DNA from: Prochlorococcus sp. AG-402-K10
GTDB taxonomy: Bacteria > Cyanobacteriota > Cyanobacteriia > PCC-6307 > Cyanobiaceae
Assembly: GCA_003216835.1 (NCBI GenBank)
Contig: QCIF01000003.1
Span: forward strand, 1-64,000
Direction: 5' to 3'
DNA: 64,000 nt
Shown here: one piece after another, positions 20,202-28,795 of the stretch
Layout of the letters: each line of letters starts with the position of its first letter
Position numbering within the stretch: the first letter of the stretch is position 1
Notes under the pieces: generated by a model
The model's input: only the letters and a program-made list of their open reading frames with translations
Databases searched by the model: none
What the model was told of the DNA's origin: nothing
Program-made: the position numbers and the translations under genes

Positions 20202-21056
20202 TCAATCAAAAACAGCAGTTTTGCTGTTATAAACAAAAACTTGGTGATTTAAATGTAATCTAACAGCCCTTGCCAAAGCAACTCTTTCAATGTCCCTGCC
20301 TTTTCTAATCAAATCATCAACTTCATCTCTATGACTTACATTGACAGTACATTGTTCTATAATTGGGCCCTCATCGAGATCTTCAGTGACATAATGTGCT
20401 GTGGCACCAATTAATTTAACACCCCTCTTCCATGCACGATGATATGGTTGAGCTCCTTTGAAAGCAGGTAAGAAAGAATGATGAATATTTATTATTGAAG
20501 AAAACTTTTCTAAAAAAGAGTCACTCAAAATTTGCATATATTTAGCTAGTACAACAAGATCGATATCAAATTGTTCTAACAATTTTAAAATCTCATCTTC
20601 AACATCAGATTTTGGAGAATTAACATTATCAAAATAAACAAATTGTGAATTAAAGTCTTTCGCAATACTTTCAAGATTAGGATGATTAGAAATTATTAGT
20701 GGAACATTCATTTTGAGTTCGCCATTTCTTACCCTCCAAAGTAAATCAATTAAACAATGGTTTTGTTTGCTCACAAAAATAGCAACATTGGGAATCTCAT
20801 CTGAGTAATTAATATTAAATTTTCCATTTATATCCACTGCAATTTTTTGAAATTTTTCATAAATCTCCTTTCTATTAATTCTTGAATGGATACTATTCCA
20901 TTCAATCCTACTAAGAAATAATCCTGCATCTTGATCTGTATGATGATCTGAGTGCTTAATATTTCCACCATAATTTGATATCCAACTTGTAAGTTTGCTT
21001 ACAAGACCTGGACGATCAGGACAAACAATTTTGAATATAATTGAAGGATGTTCCAA
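20202..21056 (-). CDS. purU: Formyltetrahydrofolate deformylase
   Basis: The 284-residue protein has an N-terminal ACT domain (FKIVCPDRPGLVSKLTSWI, residues 8-26). A formyltransferase-type hydrolase domain follows, with the catalytic block INIHHSFLPAFKGAQPYHRAW and GATAHYVTEDLDEGPIIEQ, including the conserved Asn/His/Asp. It hydrolyses 10-formyl-THF to formate and THF, balancing one-carbon pools, which fits the presence of gcvT and purine genes nearby. A hairpin overlaps its last codons (20211-20228). Its start is 49 bases from the divergent oxidoreductase gene. Confidence 0.94.
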   Translation of the reverse strand: MEHPSIIFKIVCPDRPGLVSKLTSWISNYGGNIKHSDHHTDQDAGLFLSRIEWNSIHSRINRKEIYEKFQKIAVDINGKFNINYSDEIPNVAIFVSKQNHCLIDLLWRVRNGELKMNVPLIISNHPNLESIAKDFNSQFVYFDNVNSPKSDVEDEILKLLEQFDIDLVVLAKYMQILSDSFLEKFSSIINIHHSFLPAFKGAQPYHRAWKRGVKLIGATAHYVTEDLDEGPIIEQCTVNVSHRDEVDDLIRKGRDIERVALARAVRLHLNHQVFVYNSKTAVFD

Positions 21057-21105
21057 AGAAAAATTTAATTATTTAATCAAATGAGTAAGTACATCTAATA
21101 TATCA

Positions 21106-22188
21106 ATGAAAAGACTAAAAGAAAATTTTCAAAAACCACACGTACTTATCATAGGTGCTGGCATCATAGGGAAATTTAACGCAGTAGAACTTGCTGAATT
21201 AGGGTATGAAATAACAATTGCTGATCCAGCTTCAGATAAAAATAGTAGTAGTGCTGCCTTAGGCCTTCTTATGGGAAATATCTATCAAAAAAGAAATGGT
21301 AGAAGTTGGATACTTAGAAAACAAAGTATTGAATTATGGCCGAAATGGATCAAATTATTGAAAGAATTTAATACAGAATTACATATAGAAAAACCATTAA
21401 TTCAGTTGACGAATAATGATGCAAAATTTGAAAAGCTAAAGAAATTTGTTAACGCAAATAAAAATCAAGGACTTGAAATTTTAGAAAAAGATTCAATTTT
21501 AATTAAGAATATCAATAAAACTTTCAAAACAAAAAATATAAAAGGAATCATTTCCAACAACGATGGGAGAATAGATCCTCTAACATTATTAGATACATTA
21601 AATATTTACCTAAAAAATAAAAAAATAAATTTTTTAAAAGATGAAATAATAAAAATTAAAAAATTAAATAGAAAGTGGATTGCAACCTCAAGAAATAATA
21701 ATGAAATCAAAACTGACGCAATTATCTTATGTAACTCACTCAATGCCCTTAATTTAATAGATGACAAGCCACATAAAGTCCAATTAAAACCTGTTTTAGG
21801 TCAAGCTATAGAAATTGATGCAGATGAAAAAGAAGTTAATTTTTTGTCCCTACCAAAGCATTTCAACATTAATGGTAAAAATATTCTTCCATTAAGTAAA
21901 AATAAAATTATTATTGGTTCTACAGATGAATATCATAATAAACCCGACGATAATGTCTTCGAAAAACTTACTGATTTTCTAGAAAAAAAACCTATATGGC
22001 TTAGTAAAGATAAAATTACTAGAAAATGGTTTGGTATAAGATCTTACCCAGCAGGAGAACCATCACCAATTCAGAAAAATTTAGAAGAGGGATTAATTTT
22101 GTGTACAGGATTTTATAAAAATGGATTTTTACTCGCCCCTACATGTTCTAATTGGGTTGCTAGTGAACTAAAAAAATACTTTCTTTAA
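21106..22188 (+). CDS. FAD-dependent amino-acid-oxidase-like oxidoreductase (DAO family)
   Basis: The 360-residue protein begins with a Rossmann dinucleotide motif, [22 protein letters not shown] (residues about 12-33), followed by an acidic residue at the second strand end. The remainder resembles the DAO superfamily, ending with a typical FAD-contact segment [18 protein letters not shown]. Family members oxidise glycine, D-amino acids or sarcosine. No residue I can see fixes the substrate. A glycine-oxidase/ThiO-type role in thiamine synthesis is one possibility, but no thiamine gene is adjacent. Its stop interlocks with the dnaK stop over four bases. Confidence 0.75.
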   Translation: MKRLKENFQKPHVLIIGAGIIGKFNAVELAELGYEITIADPASDKNSSSAALGLLMGNIYQKRNGRSWILRKQSIELWPKWIKLLKEFNTELHIEKPLIQLTNNDAKFEKLKKFVNANKNQGLEILEKDSILIKNINKTFKTKNIKGIISNNDGRIDPLTLLDTLNIYLKNKKINFLKDEIIKIKKLNRKWIATSRNNNEIKTDAIILCNSLNALNLIDDKPHKVQLKPVLGQAIEIDADEKEVNFLSLPKHFNINGKNILPLSKNKIIIGSTDEYHNKPDDNVFEKLTDFLEKKPIWLSKDKITRKWFGIRSYPAGEPSPIQKNLEEGLILCTGFYKNGFLLAPTCSNWVASELKKYFL

Positions 22189-24086
22189 TCTTCCTTTGTC
22201 TCTGTAAAATCTGCATCAATAACGTCGTCTCCACCTTTTTCATTAGATTCATTCTGGTCAGGAGAACCTGCAGCAGGAGGTTGATTACCAGGTTGCTGAT
22301 ATACAGAAGAGCCAACAGCATAAAGTTCTTGCTGAAGTTCTTCTAACAGCTTTTTCATAGATTCATAATCTTCTTTAGATATTGCTTCTTTTAAAGCCTT
22401 ACTCTTCTCTTCGACTTTAGACTTTGCATCAGAATCAATCTTGTCACCTAATTCACCAAGTTGCTTTTCTGTCTGATAAACAAGAGTTTCAGCTTGGTTT
22501 TTAAGATCTATTTTTTCCCTCTTTTCTTTATCTGCAGATGCATTGGATTCTGCATCTTTAACCATTTTTTCAACTTCATTGTCAGATAGAGTAGAAGCGC
22601 CAGTTATAGATATACTTTGTTCTTTTCCACTTCCTTTATCTTTTGCAGTAACGCTTAAAATACCATTTGCATCAATATCAAATGTAACTTCAATTTGAGG
22701 AACCCCTCTTGGTGCTGAAGGTATACCATCCAATCTAAAAGTACCTAAGCTTTTGTTATCAGATGCCATCTCTCGTTCACCCTGTAAAACATGAATTTCT
22801 ACATTCGTTTGGCCATCAACAGCTGTTGAATAAGTTTCAGATTTTTTGGTAGGGACTGTTGTATTTCTATTAATCATTTTCGTCATTACTCCTCCCAACG
22901 TTTCTACTCCAAGAGAAAGTGGTGTAACATCAAGCAACAATATATCTTTAACTTCTCCAGCTAGAACCCCTCCCTGGATAGCAGCTCCCACAGCTACGAC
23001 TTCGTCTGGATTTACAGTTTGATTAGGTTCTTTACCAATTATTGTTTTAACTAAATCTAATACTGCTGGAATTCTTGATGAACCTCCAACCATTACGACC
23101 TCATCAATTTCGCTTGTAGAAATTTTTGCGTCTTTAATAGCTTGTTCTACAGGAGTCCTACATCTATCAATTAAAGAAGCAGCCAATTCTTCGAATTTTG
23201 CACGAGTTAAATTCAAATCAAGGTGTTTTGGTCCCTCAGGAGTTGCTGTTATAAAAGGTAAATTTATTTCACTTTGTGTGGCATTAGAAAGCTCAATTTT
23301 AGCCTTTTCAGCAGCTTCAGTTAAACGTTGTAAAGCTTGCTTATCTTGTCTAAGATCAATTCCCTCATTTGATTTAAACGAACTGGCTAAATGATCAACA
23401 ATACACTTATCGAAATCATCTCCACCCAAATGAGTATCTCCAGATGTTGAGAGAACCTCAGTTACTCCATCTCCTGCTTCAATCACAGAAACATCAAATG
23501 TTCCTCCACCAAGATCAAAAACAAGTATTTTTTCATTTTCTTTATCTAAACCATAAGCCAACGCAGCCGCAGTAGGCTCATTCACTATTCTGAGTACTTC
23601 TAAACCAGCAATTTTTCCTGCATCTTTTGTAGCCTGTCTTTGAGAATCATTAAAATAAGCAGGAACAGTTATTACAGCTTGAGTTACTTTTTCACCAAGA
23701 TATTTTCCTGCATCTTCTGCTAATTTTCTTAAAACTTGAGAACTTACCTCTTCAGGAGAAAACTGTTTATCTAAAACAGGACATTTTAATTTTACACTAG
23801 AGCCAGATTTTTCAACTGAATAACTTACTTCTTTCGATTCTTCATTGACTTCATCAACCCTTCTACCCACGAAACGCTTTGAAGAGTAAAAAGTGTTTTC
23901 AGGATTCATAACAGCTTGTCTTTTTGCAATCTGGCCAACAAGCTGGTCTTTGTTTTTTGTATATGCAACAACTGAGGGTGTTGTTCGGAAACCCTCTGCA
24001 TTTGCTATTACAGTAGGTTTACCACCTTCCATAACTGCGACACAACTATTAGTTGTTCCTAAGTCGATTCCAACAACCTTACCCAT
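22185..24086 (-). CDS. dnaK: Hsp70 chaperone DnaK
   Basis: I take ATG 24086, giving [20 protein letters not shown], the normal DnaK N terminus, and 633 residues. An in-frame ATG at 24116 would add ten unusual residues. The ATPase domain has [12 protein letters not shown] and [12 protein letters not shown]. The linker [15 protein letters not shown] joins the peptide-binding domain, and the tail ends in [13 protein letters not shown], the DnaK2-like acidic end. It works with DnaJ and GrpE, which are encoded together at 56864-58714 on the other side of the origin. It is divergent from aroE across about 114 bases that probably hold both promoters; I see no CIRCE element. Confidence 0.97.
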   Translation of the reverse strand: MGKVVGIDLGTTNSCVAVMEGGKPTVIANAEGFRTTPSVVAYTKNKDQLVGQIAKRQAVMNPENTFYSSKRFVGRRVDEVNEESKEVSYSVEKSGSSVKLKCPVLDKQFSPEEVSSQVLRKLAEDAGKYLGEKVTQAVITVPAYFNDSQRQATKDAGKIAGLEVLRIVNEPTAAALAYGLDKENEKILVFDLGGGTFDVSVIEAGDGVTEVLSTSGDTHLGGDDFDKCIVDHLASSFKSNEGIDLRQDKQALQRLTEAAEKAKIELSNATQSEINLPFITATPEGPKHLDLNLTRAKFEELAASLIDRCRTPVEQAIKDAKISTSEIDEVVMVGGSSRIPAVLDLVKTIIGKEPNQTVNPDEVVAVGAAIQGGVLAGEVKDILLLDVTPLSLGVETLGGVMTKMINRNTTVPTKKSETYSTAVDGQTNVEIHVLQGEREMASDNKSLGTFRLDGIPSAPRGVPQIEVTFDIDANGILSVTAKDKGSGKEQSISITGASTLSDNEVEKMVKDAESNASADKEKREKIDLKNQAETLVYQTEKQLGELGDKIDSDAKSKVEEKSKALKEAISKEDYESMKKLLEELQQELYAVGSSVYQQPGNQPPAAGSPDQNESNEKGGDDVIDADFTETKED

Positions 24087-24200
24087 GGGTAAATTCTCAT
24101 ATTTAATATTCTCCATAATCGGTCATCGGCGTCATTATTGTTACTCAAAGACGGGGTGTGGTTCCCGAACAGATTTCAAGTTTTTTCAAAAATTTTAAAA

Positions 24201-25064
24201 ATGATTACAAGTCAAACATCATTTATTGCATTAATTGGCAATCCTGTAACTCACTCATTATCTCCAATAATGCAAAATGCAGCCCTAGAGTATTTAGGCT
24301 TAGATATAATTTATATAGCAATCCCTTGTAGAGATGAAGATCTAAGATTAGTCATTAAATCTTTAAAAAAAATTAATTGCAAAGGATTAAATATTACAAT
24401 CCCATACAAACAAAAAGTATTTAATCTTTGTGATGAGGTCACTCCTGTCGCAAAAAAACTTACAGCAATTAATACTCTGAAATTAAATTCTGATCAAGAA
24501 TGGAGCGGAACAAACACTGATGTTGAAGGATTTATATATCCTTTGAAAACTCTAAATTTGTCAAGAAAGGAAGCAATAGTACTAGGCTGTGGAGGGGCAG
24601 CAAGATCTGTAATACAAGGGCTTATAAATCTAAACTTCTCAAAAGTTACAATAATTTCACGCAATAAAAAATCTTTAAATGAATTAATGAAAAATTTTGC
24701 AAATCAAAGCGAAGTCAAAGGTTTGCTTAATAGTGATGACCAAATTAATAATTTAATTGAAGAAACAGATTTGATTGTCAATACAACACCAGTAGGAATG
24801 AAAACAGAATCAAATAGCGAAAATAATTTATTACCATATGGAGAAAATTTTTGGAAATCGCTAAATTCTAAAACAATAGTTTACGATCTTATTTACAACC
24901 CCGCTCCAACTGCATTATTAAAATACTGCGATAAAAAAGGCTGTAGAACAATAGATGGAAAACAAATGCTTATTGCTCAGGGATTAAAATCACTATCATT
25001 TTGGACAAATGGCTTAGAAGTACCTTTTGAAATTATGGCTAATGCATTAAAAAAATATATTTAG
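24201..25064 (+). CDS. aroE: Shikimate dehydrogenase
   Basis: I chose ATG 24201 (287 residues) over an upstream ATG at 24138, because the family N terminus SFIALIGNPVTHSLSPIMQN follows it directly. Other visible motifs are GLNITIPYKQ with the catalytic lysine near residue 72, the NADP-binding loop VLGCGGAARSV near 132, and NTTPVGM near 195. It reduces 3-dehydroshikimate to shikimate with NADPH, downstream of the DAHP synthase also in this window. It ends 107 bases before rpsF. Confidence 0.95.
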   Translation: MITSQTSFIALIGNPVTHSLSPIMQNAALEYLGLDIIYIAIPCRDEDLRLVIKSLKKINCKGLNITIPYKQKVFNLCDEVTPVAKKLTAINTLKLNSDQEWSGTNTDVEGFIYPLKTLNLSRKEAIVLGCGGAARSVIQGLINLNFSKVTIISRNKKSLNELMKNFANQSEVKGLLNSDDQINNLIEETDLIVNTTPVGMKTESNSENNLLPYGENFWKSLNSKTIVYDLIYNPAPTALLKYCDKKGCRTIDGKQMLIAQGLKSLSFWTNGLEVPFEIMANALKKYI

Positions 25065-25093
25065 CAAAAAACTAATATTAATTTTTTAATAAA

Positions 25094-25123
25094 TTGACCA
25101 TCGTAATGTATGGTAAATAATGA
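25094..25123 (+). promoter_or_regulatory. Candidate promoter of rpsF
   Basis: TTGACC at 25094-25099 is followed after 18 bases by TAATGA at 25118-25123. The first hexamer is close to the sigma-70 -35 consensus; the second is a weak -10. It lies about 50 bases before the rpsF start. This is a pattern call only. Confidence 0.3.
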
Positions 25124-25171
25124 ACAGACGCTCATTTAATTTCTTATGAGCCAAAGACCTTGTCTGAAACA

Positions 25172-25678
25172 ATGACCGATCAAAAAACTTATTACGAAAC
25201 TATGTACATCCTCCGCCCAGATATTGCGGAAGACGAAGTTACTAATCACATTGAAAAATACAATAAACTTCTGGAAGAATTTGGAGGGAAAATACTCGAT
25301 AGTCAAATGAGAGGTAAAAGAAGACTGGCATATCAAATCGCAAAACATAGAGAAGGAATCTACGTACAATTAAGTCATCAAGGTGATGGACAACACATTG
25401 TCAAAATTGAAAAGGCCATGAGGTTAGGTGAAGATGTCATAAGGTATTTGACTGTTAAACAAGAAGGTCCTTTACCAACGCCCAGATCTTCTAATAAAGA
25501 TGCGGGACAAACAGAAAAATCAGACAATGAAAATACTGATCATAAAAAGGAAACAAAACCTAAAGATGAATCTCAAGAAACAAAACCTAAAGATGAATCT
25601 CAAGAAACAAAACCAAGTAATCAGGTAGCTGCAGCGGCAAAAGAAACTTCTGAAATTAAAGAAACTGGTGAGACTTAA
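25172..25678 (+). CDS. rpsF: 30S ribosomal protein S6 with extended acidic/lysine tail
   Basis: The S6 core occupies the first 100 or so residues, from [17 protein letters not shown] through [24 protein letters not shown] segments to [13 protein letters not shown] 25172 gives 168 residues; TTG 25160 would add four. The core is followed by about 60 residues rich in K, E, T, D and Q, with two copies of a nine-residue unit encoded by a 27-base tandem repeat (25550-25614). Such a low-complexity tail is longer than in most S6 proteins. It binds S18 and 16S rRNA in the small-subunit platform. Seven bases separate it from convergent argG. Confidence 0.95.
   Translation: MTDQKTYYETMYILRPDIAEDEVTNHIEKYNKLLEEFGGKILDSQMRGKRRLAYQIAKHREGIYVQLSHQGDGQHIVKIEKAMRLGEDVIRYLTVKQEGPLPTPRSSNKDAGQTEKSDNENTDHKKETKPKDESQETKPKDESQETKPSNQVAAAAKETSEIKETGET
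25550..25614 (+). repeat. 27-base tandem repeat inside rpsF, about 2.4 copies
   Basis: The unit starting GAAACAAAACCTAAAGATG occurs at 25550-25576 and again at 25577-25603, with a partial third copy to 25614. It is in frame and encodes repeated ETKPKDESQ units in the S6 tail. The copies are identical at the base level, which suggests recent duplication by slippage. Confidence 0.9.
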
Positions 25679-25685
25679 ATATTAA

Positions 25686-26897
25686 TTATTTATTTTTTGA
25701 ATTTAATTCTGCCCATATTTTATTAGACATACCCCACATATAAATAAATCCTTCGGCATGCTTATGATTAAAGATATCATCTTGACTATAAGTCGCTAAA
25801 TCTTCTCTATAAAGGGAATTATTTTCAGAAAGTCTTCCAATAACAATCGCATTACCCTTATGTAATCTAATCTTTACTCTTCCATTAACCGACGTTTGGG
25901 TAGATGAAATAAAAGCGTCTAAAGCTTGCTTTAACGGACTAAACCAGAAACCTTGATAAACTAGTTGAGCCCATTTTTTTTGAACTATACCTTTGAAATC
26001 GATAACATCTGAGTTTAAGGTTATAGTCTCTAATTCTTGATGAGCTTTGATTAAAAGTAAAAGACCAGGTGATTCATAAATCTCTCTACTCTTAATACCA
26101 ACAACTCTATCTTCGATCATATCTATTCTTCCAAAGCCATGAGCACCTGCAAGATTATTAGCTTTGTTTATAATCTCTACAGGATTTAATAATTCATTTC
26201 CAATTCCAATTGGAAAGCCATTTTTAAAAACAATTTCTATCTCTTGTGGTGAATTAGGTGCATCATCAATCGATGCAGTCATTGCAAAAATATCTTCAGG
26301 GGGTTCCTGCATTGGATCTTCTAATAAGCCAGCCTCAATGCTTCGCCCAAGAATGTTTACATCAATTGAGTATGGTGATTTTTTTGATACAGGAGCAGGA
26401 ATACCAAATTGTTCTCCATACAATATTGCTTCTTCCCTACTCATATTCCACTCTCTTGCAGGAGTGATTATTTTTAAATCAGGACCTAAAGCATTAATAG
26501 CTAAATCAAATCTAACTTGATCATTTCCTTTGCCAGTACAGCCATGTGCGACTGCATCTGCATTTAATTCTCTTGCAATATTTACAAGCTTTTCCGCAAT
26601 TAAAGGTCTAGCCAGAGCTGTAGATAATGGATATTTTTCTGAATATAATGCATTTGCTCTAATAGCTGGAAAAGCATATCTCTCTACAAAAGTATCTACC
26701 AAATTACCAATAATTGATTCAGATGCGCCAGATTTTAAAGCTTTTTGTTTAATCACTTCCAAATCTTCCCCTTGCCCAAGATCGGCAACAAAAGTGACAA
26801 CTTCTGAAATTCCATATTCATTCTTTAAGTATGGAATGCAGACACTCGTATCAACTCCTCCAGAATATGCTAGAACCACCTTTTTTACCTGCAGCAT
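25686..26897 (-). CDS. argG: Argininosuccinate synthase
   Basis: The 403-residue protein shows the N-type ATP-pyrophosphatase loop [18 protein letters not shown] at residues 7-24. Later come [15 protein letters not shown] near 118-132, where citrulline and aspartate contacts lie, and [15 protein letters not shown] near 180. It joins citrulline and aspartate with ATP to argininosuccinate, the substrate of ArgH, encoded at 53253 in this window. A GGAGGGAATTT stretch just upstream on the minus strand is a reasonable ribosome binding site. A small membrane-protein gene lies 39 bases upstream on the same strand. Confidence 0.97.
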   Translation of the reverse strand: MLQVKKVVLAYSGGVDTSVCIPYLKNEYGISEVVTFVADLGQGEDLEVIKQKALKSGASESIIGNLVDTFVERYAFPAIRANALYSEKYPLSTALARPLIAEKLVNIARELNADAVAHGCTGKGNDQVRFDLAINALGPDLKIITPAREWNMSREEAILYGEQFGIPAPVSKKSPYSIDVNILGRSIEAGLLEDPMQEPPEDIFAMTASIDDAPNSPQEIEIVFKNGFPIGIGNELLNPVEIINKANNLAGAHGFGRIDMIEDRVVGIKSREIYESPGLLLLIKAHQELETITLNSDVIDFKGIVQKKWAQLVYQGFWFSPLKQALDAFISSTQTSVNGRVKIRLHKGNAIVIGRLSENNSLYREDLATYSQDDIFNHKHAEGFIYMWGMSNKIWAELNSKNK

Positions 26898-26936
26898 TTA
26901 AATTCCCTCCTTATAAAATTTAAAATCTTGATATAA

Positions 26937-27131
26937 TCAAGAATTACGAATCTTATTTAAAACTAATATTATTGTAACTAAAAGAGCTGGTCCAAAAACT
27001 AGTAATAAAACAAGATAGTTATTAATTAATAAAACATCAGAATAGAAATGGCCAAATAATTTAAAGACAAGGCTCAGTAACAATGAAATCGGCCAAATTA
27101 AAAAGTATTTTAAATTTCCTTTATCAAACAA
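26937..27131 (-). CDS. Small two-segment membrane protein, unknown
   Basis: This is a 64-residue open frame in the space between argG and the DUF3134 gene, where no other gene fits. The protein is strongly hydrophobic. One segment is at about residues 10-27 (FLIWPISLLLSLVFKLFG) and a second at about 38-58 (NYLVLLLVFGPALLVTIILV), ending in a basic NKIRNS tail. This is the pattern of a small inner-membrane or thylakoid protein. I do not recognise the family. It is co-directional with argG, 39 bases upstream of it, so it could share its message. Chance ORFs of this length are common in AT-rich DNA, so existence is only moderately sure. Confidence 0.55.
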   Translation of the reverse strand: MFDKGNLKYFLIWPISLLLSLVFKLFGHFYSDVLLINNYLVLLLVFGPALLVTIILVLNKIRNS

Positions 27132-27184
27132 AATTTTTAAAGTGCATAATTATGTATTATCTTATATAAAGAAGATTATTTTCA

Positions 27185-27463
27185 ATGGACCCAGATAAAC
27201 TAAAACTTAAATTGAATGATATAGCTGAAGTTAATCCTGCCTTAACTTGTTACCACAGAGATGAACCAGCACCTGTCTTGCCATTGAGAGAAGAACCTGA
27301 CCTCTTGTCTTGGTTAGAGAATACAGGAAGACTTGTCGCAGAAAAAGAAGGAGATTCACAAGAAATTAGCACAATAGAAGAAGAAGAACTATCAGCTTTA
27401 ATGGGAGAAAAAGAAGATTATAAAACTGAAGAAGACCCATCAGATGATGATTGGGAAGATTAA
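27185..27463 (+). CDS. DUF3134-like conserved cyanobacterial protein
   Basis: The 92-residue acidic soluble protein has a distinctive N-terminal half, ALTCYHRDEPAPVLPLREEP followed by LLSWLENTGRLVAEK. I associate this with the cyanobacterial DUF3134 family. The C-terminal third is almost entirely Glu, Asp, Ser and Thr. There is no signal peptide or membrane segment. Function is unknown. The end overlaps the start of mraY by 20 bases, suggesting translational coupling, though no functional link to peptidoglycan synthesis is known to me. Confidence 0.8.
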   Translation: MDPDKLKLKLNDIAEVNPALTCYHRDEPAPVLPLREEPDLLSWLENTGRLVAEKEGDSQEISTIEEEELSALMGEKEDYKTEEDPSDDDWED

Positions 27464-28523
27464 TTCATTTAACTTTAAATCGTTATTCATCCTTAATACT
27501 TTTGCATTAATAGTAACTTCTTATATTTTCAGTAATTATATTTTTATAGGAATTTTTATATTATTTTTTTTAATTTCATCATTAACTACAAAACACGGTT
27601 TAAAAATAATTACACAATTTGGCATATTCCAAAATATCAGGAATGATGGACCTGCTATGCACTTTTATAAAAAGCATACTCCAACTACTGGCGGAGTATT
27701 TATAATAATTCCTTTTTTAATTTTACTTTTACTTTTAAGCAGTAAGTTTTATACAATAAAAATATTGCTTATATTTTTTTGTATTTTTGGTTTTTTCATT
27801 ATTGGCTTGTTAGATGATTATTTAAGTATTAAAAATACAAGAAATACCGGTTTAAAATCCAGCGAAAAATTCATTTTACAATCTTTAATATCTATAATTT
27901 TTATTTTGTTAGCTTTTTCACGAGGCTATATAAATCCATTAATTATGATATCTAATAGTTGGGGAATAGATACAAATATAATGATTCTACCTATATCTTT
28001 TTTTACTTTAGTTGGCTTAAGTAATTCCGTTAATTTAACTGATGGACTTGATGGACTAGCCTCAGGATGTAGTGCAATAGTATTTTATGGACTTGGCACC
28101 GAAATATTACTCAAAGGTCAGCAGGAATTAATTATTTTTAGTGTTTTATGTTATTCAATGTCAGGATTATGTTTAGGATTTCTCAATTTTAATAGATACC
28201 CTGCAAAAATTTTTATGGGGGACACAGGTTCTTTGAGCATAGGTGCAATTTTAGGCTCAATATCCATCTTAACTAATAGTTTCTTCACTTTATTTATTTT
28301 CTCAGGAATATTCATTGTGGAATCTTTATCTGTAATCATTCAAGTAGGATTTTTTAAAATTACAAAAAAATTATTTAATAGCGGCAAACGAATATTTCGA
28401 ATGGCACCATTACATCATCATTTTGAACTTCAAGGTATTAGGGAAGCAAAAATAGTTGAAAATTTCTGGAAAATCAACATATTTCTAGTGATTTTCGGTA
28501 TAGTTTTAAAAATAAACCTATAA
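27444..28523 (+). CDS. mraY: Phospho-MurNAc-pentapeptide transferase
   Basis: The 359-residue protein has about ten membrane segments. The MraY marks are TPTTGGVFIIIPF near residue 75, LLDDYLSIKNTRNTGL near 125, NLTDGLDGLASG near 197, FMGDTGSLSIGA near 257 and the histidine motif PLHHHFELQG near 324. It transfers phospho-MurNAc-pentapeptide from UDP to undecaprenyl phosphate, forming lipid I. The first two codons are ATG; either may start. murB and murC are elsewhere in the window, so the cell-wall genes are scattered rather than in one dcw cluster. Confidence 0.96.
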   Translation: MMIGKINSFNFKSLFILNTFALIVTSYIFSNYIFIGIFILFFLISSLTTKHGLKIITQFGIFQNIRNDGPAMHFYKKHTPTTGGVFIIIPFLILLLLLSSKFYTIKILLIFFCIFGFFIIGLLDDYLSIKNTRNTGLKSSEKFILQSLISIIFILLAFSRGYINPLIMISNSWGIDTNIMILPISFFTLVGLSNSVNLTDGLDGLASGCSAIVFYGLGTEILLKGQQELIIFSVLCYSMSGLCLGFLNFNRYPAKIFMGDTGSLSIGAILGSISILTNSFFTLFIFSGIFIVESLSVIIQVGFFKITKKLFNSGKRIFRMAPLHHHFELQGIREAKIVENFWKINIFLVIFGIVLKINL

Positions 28524-28534
28524 AAAAATTTATT

Positions 28535-28795
28535 ATGAGTTTTTTTACATGGAAAGATAATGGCTTAACAAGTGACTGTTCAAGTCTTGATGCAATGGCT
28601 TCTAGATTTGAAGAGACAGCAAACTTAATGAAAAAATTATCTCAAAAAGGGTTCAAACTTAAAAAAACACAAAAGGATCAATTAATAATTCACTCTGATC
28701 CAAAAGTATTTGATCAATGGGGTTTTATAAGTGAGGAACTTCCTTTTAAACAACTTTGTTTAATAGCAGAAGATGAATTAATACGCGATATTTGA
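28535..28795 (+). CDS. Conserved small protein, unknown function
   Basis: The 86-residue soluble protein begins MSFFTWKDNGLTSDCSSLDAM, has a charged middle (KKLSQKGFKLKKTQKDQ) and ends with LCLIAEDELIRDI. It starts 11 bases after mraY on the same strand. The balanced composition and a clean start make it look like a real gene, perhaps a cyanobacterium-specific family, but I recognise no domain. Its last 82 bases lie opposite the 3' end of the glycosyltransferase gene, so one of the two C termini is constrained by the other. Confidence 0.7.
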   Translation: MSFFTWKDNGLTSDCSSLDAMASRFEETANLMKKLSQKGFKLKKTQKDQLIIHSDPKVFDQWGFISEELPFKQLCLIAEDELIRDI

